Positions 1-8,250 of a stretch of 54,195 nt of DNA are shown here, piece after piece. The stretch covers positions 1 to 54,195 of the forward strand of contig JALHRB010000007.1 of the NCBI GenBank assembly GCA_022841665.1, written 5' to 3'. Source of the DNA: Pseudolabrys sp. GTDB lineage: Bacteria > Pseudomonadota > Alphaproteobacteria > Rhizobiales > Xanthobacteraceae. The notes beneath the pieces were generated by a model that saw only the letters and a list, made by a program, of their open reading frames with translations, made no database searches and was not told where the DNA came from. Numbering within the stretch: position 1 is the first letter of the stretch; every line of letters begins with the position of its first letter. The position numbers and the translations under genes are program-made.

Positions 1-978
1 ACGGCGAACAGCCCGAATTTGCTGCCGCCGGTCGCCGGCGGCGCGACGCGGCAGGCCTCCGTGCGCGCCGGCCTCGAGGCGCTGGCGGCGCGCGCGCCGC
101 ATATCGTGCTGATCCACGACGCCGCCCGCCCCTTCGCCAGTCCGACGCTGTTTTCTCGCGCGGTCGCGGCCGCGGAAAAAACCGGCGCGGCAATTCCCGG
201 CCTGCCGGTCTCCGACACGATCAAGAGCGTCGATGCGCAAGGCTTCGTCGGCGAGACGCTCAACCGCAACACCCTGCGTGCGATCCAGACCCCGCAAGCT
301 TTCACTTTCGGCGCCCTGCTCGAAGCGCACCGGCGCGCCGCGCGCGAAGGCCGCGACGACTTCACCGACGACGCCGCGCTCGCCGAGTGGGCCGGCATGA
401 AGGTTGCCGTGTTCGAGGGCGAAGCCGGCAACATCAAGCTCACCTCGGCGGACGATTTCGCGCGCGCCGAGGCGCTGCGGATGGCCGCGCTCGGCGACGT
501 GCGCACCGGCATGGGCATCGACGTGCACGCCTTCGGCCCCGGCGACCATGTCATGATCGGCGGCGTGCACATTCCGCACGGCCAGGCGCTCACCGGCCAT
601 TCCGACGCCGACGTCGGCCTGCACGCGCTGACCGACGCGCTGCTCGGCGCGCTCGCCGACGGCGACATCGGCGCTCACTTCCCGCCCAGCGATCCGCAAT
701 GGAAGGGCGCCTCTTCCGACCGCTTCCTCGCCTTCGCGGTCGCGCGCGTGCAGGCGCGCGGCGGCATCGTCGCGCATCTCGATCTCACCATCGTCTGCGA
801 GGCGCCGAAGATCGGCCCGCACCGCGACGCCCTGCGCGGGAACATCGCACGCATTGCCGGCATTGACGTGTCCCGCGTGGCGGTGAAGGCGACGACCAGC
901 GAAAAGCTCGGCTTCACCGGCCGCGGCGAAGGCATTGCGGCCTATGCAACGGCGACTGTGCGGCTGCCCTGGAGTTGA
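1..978 (+). CDS. ispDF: Bifunctional IspD/IspF (MEP pathway), 5' truncated by window edge
   Basis: Fusion enzyme of the non-mevalonate isoprenoid pathway: the IspD part makes CDP-methylerythritol from MEP and CTP, and the IspF part cyclises CDP-ME 2-phosphate to MEcPP. The frame is open to base 1 with no start, so the N-terminus lies outside the window. The visible IspD part begins near the conserved [10 protein letters not shown] stretch and includes HDAARPF. IspF starts near base 511 with GIDVHAF, whose Asp and His bind the metal, followed by [12 protein letters not shown] and the C-terminal [14 protein letters not shown] signature. The two-domain fusion is usual in Alphaproteobacteria. It is followed 4 bases later by cinA on the same strand, so the two are probably cotranscribed. 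Family assignment is secure; only the start is missing. Confidence 0.96.
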   Translation, partial: TANSPNLLPPVAGGATRQASVRAGLEALAARAPHIVLIHDAARPFASPTLFSRAVAAAEKTGAAIPGLPVSDTIKSVDAQGFVGETLNRNTLRAIQTPQAFTFGALLEAHRRAAREGRDDFTDDAALAEWAGMKVAVFEGEAGNIKLTSADDFARAEALRMAALGDVRTGMGIDVHAFGPGDHVMIGGVHIPHGQALTGHSDADVGLHALTDALLGALADGDIGAHFPPSDPQWKGASSDRFLAFAVARVQARGGIVAHLDLTIVCEAPKIGPHRDALRGNIARIAGIDVSRVAVKATTSEKLGFTGRGEGIAAYATATVRLPWS

Positions 979-982
979 AGCG

Positions 983-1507
983 ATGGTGGATGAGGAGATG
1001 CGCGCAGCGGCGGTCGCCCTGCTCGACCTGTGCAAGAAGAAAAAGCTGACGCTGGCGACGGCGGAATCCTGCACCGGCGGGCTGGTATCGGCCGCATTAA
1101 GCGAAATCCCCGGCTCCTCGCTGGTGCTCGACCGCGGCTTCGTCACCTATTCGAACGAGGCCAAACAGCAGATGCTGGGCGTGACGCCCGCGACCATCGA
1201 CGTCTACGGCGCGGTGAGCAAGGAATGCGCCGAGGAAATGGCCAAGGGCGCGCTGGCGCACGCCTTAGTCGATCTCGCCGTCTCGATCACCGGCATTGCC
1301 GGGCCGACCGGCGCGGTGCCGGGCAAGCCGATCGGCCTCGTCTTTTTTACGGCCGCCTCGCGCAGCGGGCGCGTCATCACGCACGACCGCAAGTTTGGCG
1401 ACATCGGCCGCGACAAGGTGCGTCACGCCTCGGTGCTGCAGGCGCTCGCCATGCTGTACGAACTCGCCGAGAAGGAAGAGCCGAGGCCGCCGGCGGGCGA
1501 GAGCTGA
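983..1507 (+). CDS. cinA: CinA C-terminal domain protein (nicotinamide-nucleotide amidohydrolase PncC-like)
   Basis: A 174-residue stand-alone CinA C-terminal domain. Family members (PncC) deamidate nicotinamide mononucleotide to nicotinate mononucleotide in NAD recycling. Two family signatures are clear: TLATAESCTGGL near residues 24-35, with the nucleophile Ser, and SITGIAGPTGA in the second half. The N-terminal MoCF-like domain of full CinA is absent, as in many Proteobacteria. An in-frame start exists upstream at 935, but the ATG at 983 has a GGAG eight bases ahead and gives the normal family length. It lies 4 bases after ispDF, suggesting one transcript, and ends 7 bases from the convergent gene at 1515-1952. 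The biochemical role is from family knowledge. Confidence 0.92.
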   Translation: MVDEEMRAAAVALLDLCKKKKLTLATAESCTGGLVSAALSEIPGSSLVLDRGFVTYSNEAKQQMLGVTPATIDVYGAVSKECAEEMAKGALAHALVDLAVSITGIAGPTGAVPGKPIGLVFFTAASRSGRVITHDRKFGDIGRDKVRHASVLQALAMLYELAEKEEPRPPAGES

Positions 1508-1514
1508 GGCTCCC

Positions 1515-1952
1515 CTACCCGACCGTCAGCGGGGACGCCTCCGCCAAGCCGGACCGCTCGTCATGCCGCACGCCATCGGCCGTCGCCGGCAGTTGCAGCA
1601 CGCTCGCGCGCTGGCCGGGGATCAGCCGCGTCAGCAGCACGATGCGGCCGTCGGGAAACTCGAGCGCGTCGTGATGCGTCTCGTGCCGCTCGACATTGAC
1701 TTGGCGGAAGCGCGCCAAGCGCGCGCCGGTCCTGCCGAAGCCGAAGCGCGGCAGCAGGCGCCGGAACGGATGGTCATATTCCACCTCCTGTTCGAAGGCG
1801 AGTTCGGTGCCCGGGCGCAGACAGACGGCGACAAGCGGTTCGTCCACCGCCGCGAAGCCGCGCGTCAATGAATTCACGAATTTGGTCGAGACGAGCTGGT
1901 CGCCGACCTCGGCGGGACGGCTGGCTAGACCCTGCAGGCTGTAGTCGCACAT
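1515..1952 (-). CDS. Conserved hypothetical protein, MCDYSL type
   Basis: A 145-residue soluble protein of unknown function that begins MCDYSLQ, an N-terminus I recall from hypothetical proteins of Bradyrhizobium relatives. The start at 1952 is preferred over one at 2018 because GAGGAG lies eight bases upstream and the extra 22 residues would be unlike the rest. No signal peptide or membrane segment is visible. The middle has an acidic, beta-rich stretch around VCLRPGTELAFEQEVEYDHP, then basic residues and a His pair (ERHETHHDALEF). It is convergent with cinA and divergent from tspO, so it is probably a single-gene unit. No function can be assigned. Confidence 0.68.
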   Translation of the reverse strand: MCDYSLQGLASRPAEVGDQLVSTKFVNSLTRGFAAVDEPLVAVCLRPGTELAFEQEVEYDHPFRRLLPRFGFGRTGARLARFRQVNVERHETHHDALEFPDGRIVLLTRLIPGQRASVLQLPATADGVRHDERSGLAEASPLTVG

Positions 1953-2110
1953 CGAAGGCACTCCTCTGGCTGCGACGCCATGTGGCTGCCCCCCGATGCT
2001 GTGATTTGACTCATGCATGGTGGCGTTCTTGTGTCAGCGGCTGCAGGCTGCGCGATTTTCATAAAATGCGGCGCGGAACCGCGCGGCCATATGCGCATTG
2101 AGGAACCCTG

Positions 2111-2593
2111 ATGACCCCTTCTTCGCGCCGCCGCGACCTCGGCATCGCATTGCTCGCCGTGCTGGCCGTCGCCGCGACGTCGGTTGCCGGACAGATCGCG
2201 ACCTATCCGAACCTTCACTGGTACGCGGGTCTCGCCAAGCCGGCGTTCAATCCGCCCAATTGGGTGTTCGCGCCGGCGTGGACGGCGCTCTACGCGCTGA
2301 TGGCCTTTGCGTTCTGGCGCATCTTGCGGCAGCCCGCTTCGCCGGCGCGGCAGGCCGCGATCACCCTCTTTGTCAGCCAGCTCATCCTCAACGCGGCCTG
2401 GTCGTGGATGTTCTTCGGCGCGAACAGCCCGCTGCTCGGCCTCATCAATGTCGTTCCGCAATGGCTGCTCATCGCCGCCACCATCGCTGCCTTTCGCAGG
2501 GTCGATGCGCTGGCCGCCTGGTGCCTCGTGCCGCTGGCGGCCTGGGTCGCCTTCGCCGCCGTGCTCAATGCGTCCGTGTGGGCGCTGAACTAG
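2111..2593 (+). CDS. tspO: TspO/MBR family tryptophan-rich sensory protein
   Basis: A 160-residue five-helix membrane protein of the TspO/peripheral benzodiazepine receptor family. Members bind porphyrins and, in Rhodobacter, modulate tetrapyrrole-dependent gene expression. The helices are evident: residues about 10-28, 48-70, 80-100, 107-125 and 135-156. The family motif PPNWVFAPAWTALY follows helix 1, and LNAAWSWMFFG marks the third and fourth helices. The ATG at 2111 has AGGAA about seven bases ahead. Its stop codon shares a CTAG with the stop of the convergent gene at 2590-3723. No neighbour suggests a specific ligand. Confidence 0.93.
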   Translation: MTPSSRRRDLGIALLAVLAVAATSVAGQIATYPNLHWYAGLAKPAFNPPNWVFAPAWTALYALMAFAFWRILRQPASPARQAAITLFVSQLILNAAWSWMFFGANSPLLGLINVVPQWLLIAATIAAFRRVDALAAWCLVPLAAWVAFAAVLNASVWALN

Positions 2594-3723
2594 CCGTTCA
2601 GATCCGGCAGCGGGTGGAAGATCGCCTCGCGCATGAGATCGTTGACGCTCTTGCCGCGGTGCGCCTCGTTGCGCCGTGCGATGTCGGCGAGCATGGCGCG
2701 CGCCGGACGTCCGGCCGCCTCTTCTCTGGCGACGAAGGTGTCGACGACCGGGCGCGTGGCCTCGGCGATGCGCTCGAACTCGGCCGGCGCGAAATAGACG
2801 AACTGCAATCCACCCAATTTGAACCGCTCCCGCGCGCGCGCCCCGGCGACGCCGTAGAACACCTGCGTTTCGGCCTGCGCCTGCGCGCGTAGCCAGGCGT
2901 TGACGATCGTTTTCAGGTCTGCCGGCAGCGCGGCCCACAGCGTCCGGCTCATGCCGAATTCGAGGTTCTGCCGCACCAGGCCGAGCGCACTGCGATAGCG
3001 CGCGACTTTGCCGATGCCGAACACTTCCGCCGAGCCGTCGGCGAGATGCATGGCGTCGATGCGCTCTTCCGACAGCGCCGGATTCATTTCGAGCGAAGAC
3101 AGCGTCACGGGCGACGCGCCGAGCGCGCGCATGACGTCGGCCTCGACGCCCTCCGTGGTGCCGATGCGCAGGCCCCTGAAGTCGTCGCGCGTGCGGACCG
3201 GCTTCATGCTGAACAGGTGATAGGCGCCGGAAGATTTCATCCGCCCCATCAGGATGCCCTGGCGTTCGACATCGGCGCGGAAGTAACGGCCGTAAAGCTC
3301 TTCCGCGACGAGCGTGGCGACTTCGGAGGACGGAAACAGGCCGGGCAGTTGCAGGCCCTGCGCAAGGTGGTAGGCGGAACTGTCCCAGCCGGAATAGACC
3401 GGCGCGAGATGGCTGCGGCCGTCGGTCAGCGCGGCGACGCCCTCGCGGTCCTTATGGACGCTGGCGCCCCAATGGTCTTCGACCTTGATCTTGCCGTGCG
3501 CCATCGCCTCCAGCACGCGGAAGGCCGGCTTGAACACGTCAACCACCGCGGACGCCGTCGCCGGCGGATGGCCCGTAACCTTGAGCGTCAGCGGCGGGCC
3601 GCCATAGGAGAGCGGATAGGCCACTTCGTCGACGAACGCGCCTTCGAGCCAGGCGCGCGCCACGCTCGCCTGCTCACGCGCCGCCTCGAAAGACGGTTCG
3701 CTCTCAGCCGCGATGGCCTGCAT
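2590..3723 (-). CDS. TRAP-type (DctP-like) solute-binding protein lacking a signal peptide
   Basis: A 377-residue protein whose body resembles DctP-type substrate-binding proteins of TRAP transporters: GASVHKDREGVAALTDGR, VYSGWDSSAYHLAQGLQLPGLF, FRGLRIGTTEGVEADVMRALGASPV. TRAP binding proteins normally sit in the periplasm. This one has no hydrophobic N-terminal signal: it begins MQAIAAESEPSFEAAREQ, which is acidic and helical. The start is fixed by the preceding tctC-like gene, which ends 5 bases upstream, so the two are probably cotranscribed. No DctQ or DctM membrane subunits are nearby. It may act in the cytoplasm, be exported another way, or have lost its signal. The family call is fairly sure; location and ligand are not. 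Confidence 0.7.
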   Translation of the reverse strand: MQAIAAESEPSFEAAREQASVARAWLEGAFVDEVAYPLSYGGPPLTLKVTGHPPATASAVVDVFKPAFRVLEAMAHGKIKVEDHWGASVHKDREGVAALTDGRSHLAPVYSGWDSSAYHLAQGLQLPGLFPSSEVATLVAEELYGRYFRADVERQGILMGRMKSSGAYHLFSMKPVRTRDDFRGLRIGTTEGVEADVMRALGASPVTLSSLEMNPALSEERIDAMHLADGSAEVFGIGKVARYRSALGLVRQNLEFGMSRTLWAALPADLKTIVNAWLRAQAQAETQVFYGVAGARARERFKLGGLQFVYFAPAEFERIAEATRPVVDTFVAREEAAGRPARAMLADIARRNEAHRGKSVNDLMREAIFHPLPDLNG

Positions 3724-3728
3724 GACGG

Positions 3729-4697
3729 CTACTGGTTCTGCCCGATGCCGAGCTTCTTGACCAAGGGCGCCATGCGCTTGGCTTCCGCCGACAGCGACGC
3801 CTGCAACTGCTCGCCGGTCGAACTGTGCGCCTCGAGGCCCGCGGCCTCCAGCCGCTTGATCACCTCGGGATCCTTCAGCGCCGCGGTGAACTCGCGGTGC
3901 AGATAGGTCAGCACCTGCGGCGGCGTTCCCTTCGGCGCGAACAGCGCCAGCGTCGGCATGTATTCGTAGCCTTTGACGCCTGCTTCATCGACCGTCGGCA
4001 CGTCGCGCAAGGTCTTGGTGCGCACGCGGTCGCCGACCGCCAGCGCGCGCACGGTCTTGGCCTGGATGAATGGCAGCGCCACCGAGGTCGCGATCCAGAA
4101 GGCGTTCACCTCGCCGGTGGACACCGCCTGCGTCGCCTGGGCGCCGCCGCGGTAGGGTACATGCAACATGTCGATACCGGCATCGGCCTTGAGCTGCTCC
4201 ATGGCGATGTGCTGCGGGCTGCCGACCCCGACGGAGGCGTAAGTGAGTTTGCCCGGCTCTTTCTTGGCTAGCGCGATCAGCTCCTGCAGCGTGTTCGCGG
4301 GCAGGCCGGGATTGACGATCAGCACGCTCGGGAAACGCGCGAGCAGCGTGACCGGCGCGAAATCCGTAAACGGCTCGAACCCCAGCTTCATCCCCGTCGC
4401 CGGCAGGATGGTGTGAACGCCGTTGTTGAACGCGCCGATGGTGTAGCCGTCGGCGGCCGCGCGGGCGACGCGCTGGGCGCCGATGCCGCCACCGCCGCCG
4501 GTGACGTTCTCGATGGCGATGGCCTTGCCGGTGCGGGCGGTGATGTTCTGCGCCACCACGCGCGCGACCAGGTCGGAGGCCGTGCCGGCCTGCAACGGCA
4601 CCACCAAGGTGATCGGGCGGCTGGGATAATCCTGCGCGACGGCCGGCGTTGCGGCGATCAGCGCCGCGCCGAGCGCGAGCGTGAGACGGCGGAGCAT
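3729..4697 (-). CDS. TctC/Bug-type tripartite tricarboxylate transporter substrate-binding protein
   Basis: A 322-residue periplasmic solute-binding protein of the Bug/TctC family. A Sec signal peptide (MLRRLTLALGAALIAATPAVA) is followed by the mature start QDYPSRPITLVVP, a family hallmark; cleavage is predicted after Ala21. Further family features are NVTGGGGGIGAQRVARAAADGYT, the DFAPVTLL block, HVPYRGGAQATQAV and DVPTVDEAG. The frame stays open upstream to about 5150, but 4697 is the right start: GGAAGG lies about ten bases ahead and it opens the signal peptide. No TctA or TctB genes are in the window, so this is an orphan binding protein, common for this family. It lies between a cupin gene and the DctP-like gene, probably one transcript. 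Confidence 0.93.
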   Translation of the reverse strand: MLRRLTLALGAALIAATPAVAQDYPSRPITLVVPLQAGTASDLVARVVAQNITARTGKAIAIENVTGGGGGIGAQRVARAAADGYTIGAFNNGVHTILPATGMKLGFEPFTDFAPVTLLARFPSVLIVNPGLPANTLQELIALAKKEPGKLTYASVGVGSPQHIAMEQLKADAGIDMLHVPYRGGAQATQAVSTGEVNAFWIATSVALPFIQAKTVRALAVGDRVRTKTLRDVPTVDEAGVKGYEYMPTLALFAPKGTPPQVLTYLHREFTAALKDPEVIKRLEAAGLEAHSSTGEQLQASLSAEAKRMAPLVKKLGIGQNQ

Positions 4698-4741
4698 TTT
4701 GGCGTTTCCTTCCCTCTGTACGGCTGCTTTGCAGCGCGACG

Positions 4742-5089
4742 TCATTTCTGCGGCAGTTTCTGCTTGTACCAGCTGAAGTCCTGGCGGCCGGGTGCGAAGA
4801 TGTCGAGATACTCGGCGTCTTCCAGCACCTCGCCGCCATGCGCCACGCCGGCCGGCATCAACAGCACGTCGCCCGGCCCGACGATGCGCGGCTCCTCGCC
4901 TTCGATCACCCAGCGCATCTTGCCGTCGAGCATGTGGGTGATCTGGTCGAAGTCGTGCGTGTGCATGTTGATCGGGCCCTTCGGCGCCTTGATGCGCGCC
5001 AGCATGGCGTTCGGAACCTCGACCACGCGGCCTTTGATCAACGGATTGAGCGCGACCTCTTCGAGATCGGCCCAGCGATACATCGGCAT
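4742..5089 (-). CDS. Small cupin-domain protein
   Basis: A 115-residue single-domain cupin. Motif 1 contains His43 and His45 (NMHTHDFDQI) but has Gln49 where the metal-binding Glu usually sits; motif 2 is PGDVLLMPAGVAHGG with His84. Such proteins are often metal-dependent isomerases, decarboxylases or dioxygenases, or small-molecule sensors, so the exact role is open. It is the first gene of a minus-strand cluster followed 44 bases later by the TctC-like binding protein and then the DctP-like protein, suggesting a role linked to uptake or handling of a small organic acid. No signal peptide is present, so it should be cytoplasmic. Confidence 0.85.
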   Translation of the reverse strand: MPMYRWADLEEVALNPLIKGRVVEVPNAMLARIKAPKGPINMHTHDFDQITHMLDGKMRWVIEGEEPRIVGPGDVLLMPAGVAHGGEVLEDAEYLDIFAPGRQDFSWYKQKLPQK

Positions 5090-5224
5090 GACGGATTCCC
5101 CGGCGGCTTGAGCCGGCAGGATAGAGCAAACAGAAATGCCGCGCTTTCACGATAGAAAATCGGCGCGACTTTTTGCTTGCTCACGGGGCAACACCAGGTC
5201 GCAAACGGTAAAAGGCTCGCGTCC

Positions 5225-5686
5225 TCAGGCGCGTTTGCGGCCGTAGACCTGGTCGGCACGGGCCTCGAAGGCCGCCGAGAAGCGCCGGAACGCGGTGTCG
5301 AACATCGCGCCCATCAGCATGGCGAGCGTGCGGCTCTTGAACTCGTAGTCGATGAAGAACTCGACCTCGCAGGCGCCCTCGCCCGTGGGCGCGAAGGTCC
5401 AGCGGTTCTGCATGCGGCTGAACGGGCCGTCGAGATATTCGACCAGGATCTTCAGGTTCGGCCGGTCGAGCGTGACGCGGCTGGTGAAGGTCTGGCGCAC
5501 GAGCTTGTAGGCGGCCGTCATCTCGGCAACCAAAACGCCGACGCCCTCGCCTTTGTCGGTGCGGCTCTTCACGCGCATGCCGGCGCAGAGCGGCACGAAC
5601 TCGGGATATTTTTCCACGTCGGCGACGAGATCGAACATGTCGGCCGCGGCGTGGCGCACGCGGCGCTTGGTGGAGAAATGCGGCAT
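5225..5686 (-). CDS. RatA/Coq10-like START-domain protein (ubiquinone-binding)
   Basis: A 153-residue SRPBCC/START-fold protein of the Coq10/RatA family. Coq10 homologues bind ubiquinone and assist respiration; E. coli RatA was reported as a ribosome-association toxin, so names vary. The N-terminal pattern is typical: MPHFSTKRRV, then DMFDLVADVEKYPEFVPLC. FSRMQNRWTF and the C-terminal CEVEFFIDYEFKS and FDTAFRRFSAAFEARAD complete the fold. It lies downstream of lipA on the same strand, the usual neighbour in rhizobial relatives, separated here by 108 bases that hold a palindromic repeat. The Coq10-like reading is the better guess for this lineage. Confidence 0.87.
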   Translation of the reverse strand: MPHFSTKRRVRHAAADMFDLVADVEKYPEFVPLCAGMRVKSRTDKGEGVGVLVAEMTAAYKLVRQTFTSRVTLDRPNLKILVEYLDGPFSRMQNRWTFAPTGEGACEVEFFIDYEFKSRTLAMLMGAMFDTAFRRFSAAFEARADQVYGRKRA

Positions 5687-5698
5687 GGCCCTACCCGC

Positions 5699-5780
5699 TC
5701 GTCCCCGCGAAAGCGGGGAACCAGTTCGCGAAGCGAGGCCTTGCCTTGAGGCTCTGGGTTCCCGCTTGCGCGGGAACGAA
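5699..5780. repeat. Paired-hairpin intergenic repeat (REP-like), family A
   Basis: Two hairpins separated by about 38 bases lie between lipA and the RatA-like gene. The first is a 7-bp stem at 5702-5708 and 5713-5719 with loop GAAA; the second is an 8-bp stem at 5758-5765 and 5770-5777 with loop TTGC. The same two-arm layout returns at 31180-31267 and, with changed bases, at 33333-33430, so this is a mobile or formerly mobile palindromic repeat family. It may also act as a transcript-end structure. Confidence 0.75.
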
Positions 5781-5794
5781 CGGCTGCATAAGCA

Positions 5795-6745
5795 TCACGT
5801 TTTCGCCGCGCGCGCGGCTTTCAGGCGCGCGAAATCTTCGCCGGCGTGGTGCGAGGAGCGCGTCAGCGGCGAGGCCGCGACCATCAGGAAGCCCTTGGCA
5901 TAGGCGATGGTCTCCAGCGCCTTGAACTCCTCCGGCGGCATGAAGCTTTTGACTTCATGGTGCTTGCGCGTCGGTTGGAGATACTGCCCGATGGTGAGGA
6001 AATCGACATTGGCCGAGCGCAGGTCGTCCATCACCTGCAAAATCTCGTTCCGCTCCTCGCCCAGGCCCACCATGATGCCGGACTTGGTGAACATCGCGGG
6101 GTCGAGCTCCTTCACCCGCTGCAGCAGGCGCAGCGAATGAAAGTAACGCGCGCCCGGCCGCACCGAGAGATAAAGCGACGGCACGGTTTCGAGATTGTGG
6201 TTGAACACGTCGGGCCGGGCGTCAACGACAACCTCAAGCGCGCCGTCCTTGCGCAAGAAGTCGGGCGTCAGCACCTCGATAGTGGTGCCCGGCGCGTATT
6301 CGCGGATGGTGCGGATGGTGTCGGCGAAATGGCGCGCGCCGCCGTCGGCAAGGTCGTCGCGATCCACGGACGTGACGACGATGTGCGAGAGGCCGAGCTT
6401 GGCGGTCGCCGCGCCCACATGCGCGGGCTCTTGCGGATCGAGCGCGCCGGGCAGTCCGGTCTTCACGTTGCAGAAGGCGCAGGCGCGCGTGCAGGTGTCG
6501 CCCATGATCATGAAGGTGGCGTGCTTCTTCTCCCAGCACTCGCCGATGTTGGGGCAGCCCGCCTCCTCGCACACGGTGTGCAGGTTGTTGGCGCGCATGA
6601 GCGCATGCGTCTCGGCATAGCCGGGTGACACCGGCGCCTTCACGCGGATCCAGTCGGGCTTCCTGAGCACGGGCGAATCCGGGCGGTGCGCCTTTTCCGG
6701 GTGGCGCGGGCGCGGGTTGTTGATCAGGTCGAGGACGACGGCCAT
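5795..6745 (-). CDS. lipA: Lipoyl synthase LipA
   Basis: Radical-SAM enzyme of 316 residues that inserts two sulfurs into octanoyl groups on lipoyl domains, producing the cofactor needed by the pyruvate dehydrogenase proteins encoded upstream. Both iron-sulfur cluster signatures are intact: the auxiliary cluster Cys59, Cys64 and Cys70 ([12 protein letters not shown]) and the radical-SAM CxxxCxxC at Cys85, Cys89 and Cys92. The family blocks [12 protein letters not shown] and GIMVGLGE follow, and PTRKHHEV with a C-terminal SSHHAGE close the protein. The length is normal. On the minus strand it follows the pdh/lpd/cysK group, interrupted by the small membrane-protein gene, and precedes the RatA-like gene. 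Confidence 0.98.
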   Translation of the reverse strand: MAVVLDLINNPRPRHPEKAHRPDSPVLRKPDWIRVKAPVSPGYAETHALMRANNLHTVCEEAGCPNIGECWEKKHATFMIMGDTCTRACAFCNVKTGLPGALDPQEPAHVGAATAKLGLSHIVVTSVDRDDLADGGARHFADTIRTIREYAPGTTIEVLTPDFLRKDGALEVVVDARPDVFNHNLETVPSLYLSVRPGARYFHSLRLLQRVKELDPAMFTKSGIMVGLGEERNEILQVMDDLRSANVDFLTIGQYLQPTRKHHEVKSFMPPEEFKALETIAYAKGFLMVAASPLTRSSHHAGEDFARLKAARAAKT

Positions 6746-6806
6746 GGGGGATACTTACGGCTGCGGCTGCGCCGCCGCAAGCCGCCTGCCCTGCCCGGCC
6801 TGCGGG

Positions 6807-7049
6807 TCAGGCCCGCCGGATCGCCCGCCAGATGAACAGAAAGATGATGGCGCCGATGGTGGCGCTGATCAGGTTGCCGATGAAATCCGGCATGATGAAG
6901 ATGCCGAGCCGCGGCAGGATCGCGCCGCCCAGGATGGCGCCGACCAGACCGACGGCGAGATTGCCGAACAGGCCGCCGCGCCCGCCCAGAATGACATGCG
7001 CCAGCCAGCCGGCGATGAGCCCGACGACGATCCACGCAATGATGCCCAT
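6807..7049 (-). CDS. GlsB/YeaQ/YmgE family small membrane protein
   Basis: An 80-residue protein of the transglycosylase-associated or GlsB family, small inner-membrane proteins linked to general stress responses. It has three hydrophobic segments (about residues 3-20, 28-50 and 57-75) and the Gly-rich family pattern GLIAGWLAHVILGGRGG followed by VGLVGAILGGAI. The ATG at 7049 has AGGGG close ahead. The open frame continues upstream to 7151, but that extension is only translated palindromic repeat (7067-7157), so I exclude it. Members of this family are very widespread and their molecular role is unsettled. Confidence 0.88.
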   Translation of the reverse strand: MGIIAWIVVGLIAGWLAHVILGGRGGLFGNLAVGLVGAILGGAILPRLGIFIMPDFIGNLISATIGAIIFLFIWRAIRRA

Positions 7050-7066
7050 GATGCCCCTCGCTCTGC

Positions 7067-7157
7067 TGTCGTCACCGGGCTTGTCCCGGTGACCCCGACC
7101 AGGGAGGCACAATGCCAGCCTAAGCGAGATGGCCGGGTCAAGCCCGGCCATGACAAG
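7067..7157. repeat. Paired-hairpin intergenic repeat (REP-like), family B
   Basis: Two perfect 9-bp stems, each with a 5-base loop: 7071-7079 with 7085-7093 (loop CTTGT), and 7129-7137 with 7143-7151 (loop TCAAG). They are separated by about 35 bases and lie between cysK and the GlsB-like gene. The same architecture, with compensating changes in the stems, occurs at 16931-17021, which supports a structured repeat family rather than chance. Confidence 0.78.
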
Positions 7158-7163
7158 AAAAGA

Positions 7164-8219
7164 CTAGGCCGCCTTCGGCGGCAGCCGGTTGCTCGGCGTC
7201 GAGTTGGAGATCTTTATCTCGTCGTCGTTCATGTCGGCGCCGATGTCGCCGAACAAAGGCGTCGACAGATAGCGCTCACCGGTGTCGGGCAACATGCAGA
7301 GGATAGTGGAGCCGGGTGACGCTTGTTTGGCGACTTCGAGCGCGCCGGCGAAGGTCGCGCCGGAGGTGATGCCGACGAAAATGCCTTCCTGCTGCGCCAG
7401 CGCCTTGGCGCATTTCAGGGCGTCGGGACCGGCGATGGTGAGCACGCGGTCGATGACTTTCATGTCGACCGCTTCGCCGGTGATTTTCGGAATGAAGTCC
7501 GGGCTCCAGCCCTGCATCGGATGCGGCTTGAACGCCGGATGGGGCTTGGCCGGCGTGCCGTCCGGATTGCGCTCCTGCGCGGTTCCGCTGGTGAGCATCG
7601 GCGCGTCGGCCGGCTCGCAGACCACGATCTTGGTCTCCGGCCGCTCCTTCTTGAGCACGCGCGACACGCCGGTGAGCGTGCCGCCGGTGCCGAAGCCGGT
7701 GACCCAGTAGTCGAGCTTCTCGCCCTTGAAGTCCTCGACGATCTCGCGCGCGGTGGTGCGCTCGTGCATGTCCGGATTGGCCTCGTTCTCGAACTGGCGG
7801 GCGAGGAACCAGCCGTGCGTCCTGGCGAGCTCCTGCGCCTTGTTGACCATGCCGAAGGCGCGCTCGGCCGCGGGCGTGAGCAGCACCTTGGCGCCGAGGA
7901 AGCGCATCAGCTTGCGGCGCTCGACCGAGAAGCTTTCGGCCATGGTGACGACCAGCGGATAGCCCTTGGCCGCGCACACCATGGCGAGCCCGATGCCGGT
8001 GTTGCCCGACGTGGCCTCGACCACGGTCTGCCCCGGCTTGAGGGCGCCGGATTTTTCCGCCGCCTCGATGATGCCGAGCGCGAGACGATCCTTGACCGAG
8101 CCGAGCGGGTTGAAGGCCTCGATCTTGACGTAGAGGTTGATGCCCTTGGGCGCGAGCTTGGCGACTTTGACCACCGGCGTGCGGCCGACGGTGCCGAGGA
8201 TGTTGTCGAACTTGGCCAT
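7164..8219 (-). CDS. cysK: Cysteine synthase A (O-acetylserine sulfhydrylase)
   Basis: PLP-dependent enzyme of 351 residues that makes cysteine from O-acetylserine and sulfide. The PLP lysine is Lys43 in NPLGSVKDR, and the cofactor phosphate/substrate loop is TSGNTGIGLAM near residues 70-80. The motif GTGGTLTGVSR later in the protein is the glycine-rich PLP-phosphate loop. The protein is slightly longer than usual because of a tail after the GERYLST region (NDDEIKISNSTPSNRLPPKAA). It sits between lpdA and the GlsB-like gene on the same strand, 31 bases after lpdA, so it may be read with the pdh operon; in many relatives cysK is elsewhere. Confidence 0.95.
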   Translation of the reverse strand: MAKFDNILGTVGRTPVVKVAKLAPKGINLYVKIEAFNPLGSVKDRLALGIIEAAEKSGALKPGQTVVEATSGNTGIGLAMVCAAKGYPLVVTMAESFSVERRKLMRFLGAKVLLTPAAERAFGMVNKAQELARTHGWFLARQFENEANPDMHERTTAREIVEDFKGEKLDYWVTGFGTGGTLTGVSRVLKKERPETKIVVCEPADAPMLTSGTAQERNPDGTPAKPHPAFKPHPMQGWSPDFIPKITGEAVDMKVIDRVLTIAGPDALKCAKALAQQEGIFVGITSGATFAGALEVAKQASPGSTILCMLPDTGERYLSTPLFGDIGADMNDDEIKISNSTPSNRLPPKAA

Positions 8220-8250
8220 CGAACTCTCCCTGCCTGCCTTGCGCCGGCGG

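Noticed and set aside
7050-7157. N-terminal extension of the GlsB-like gene reading into the repeat
   Set aside because: The extra residues are translated palindromic repeat; a good ribosome site precedes the internal ATG at 7049.
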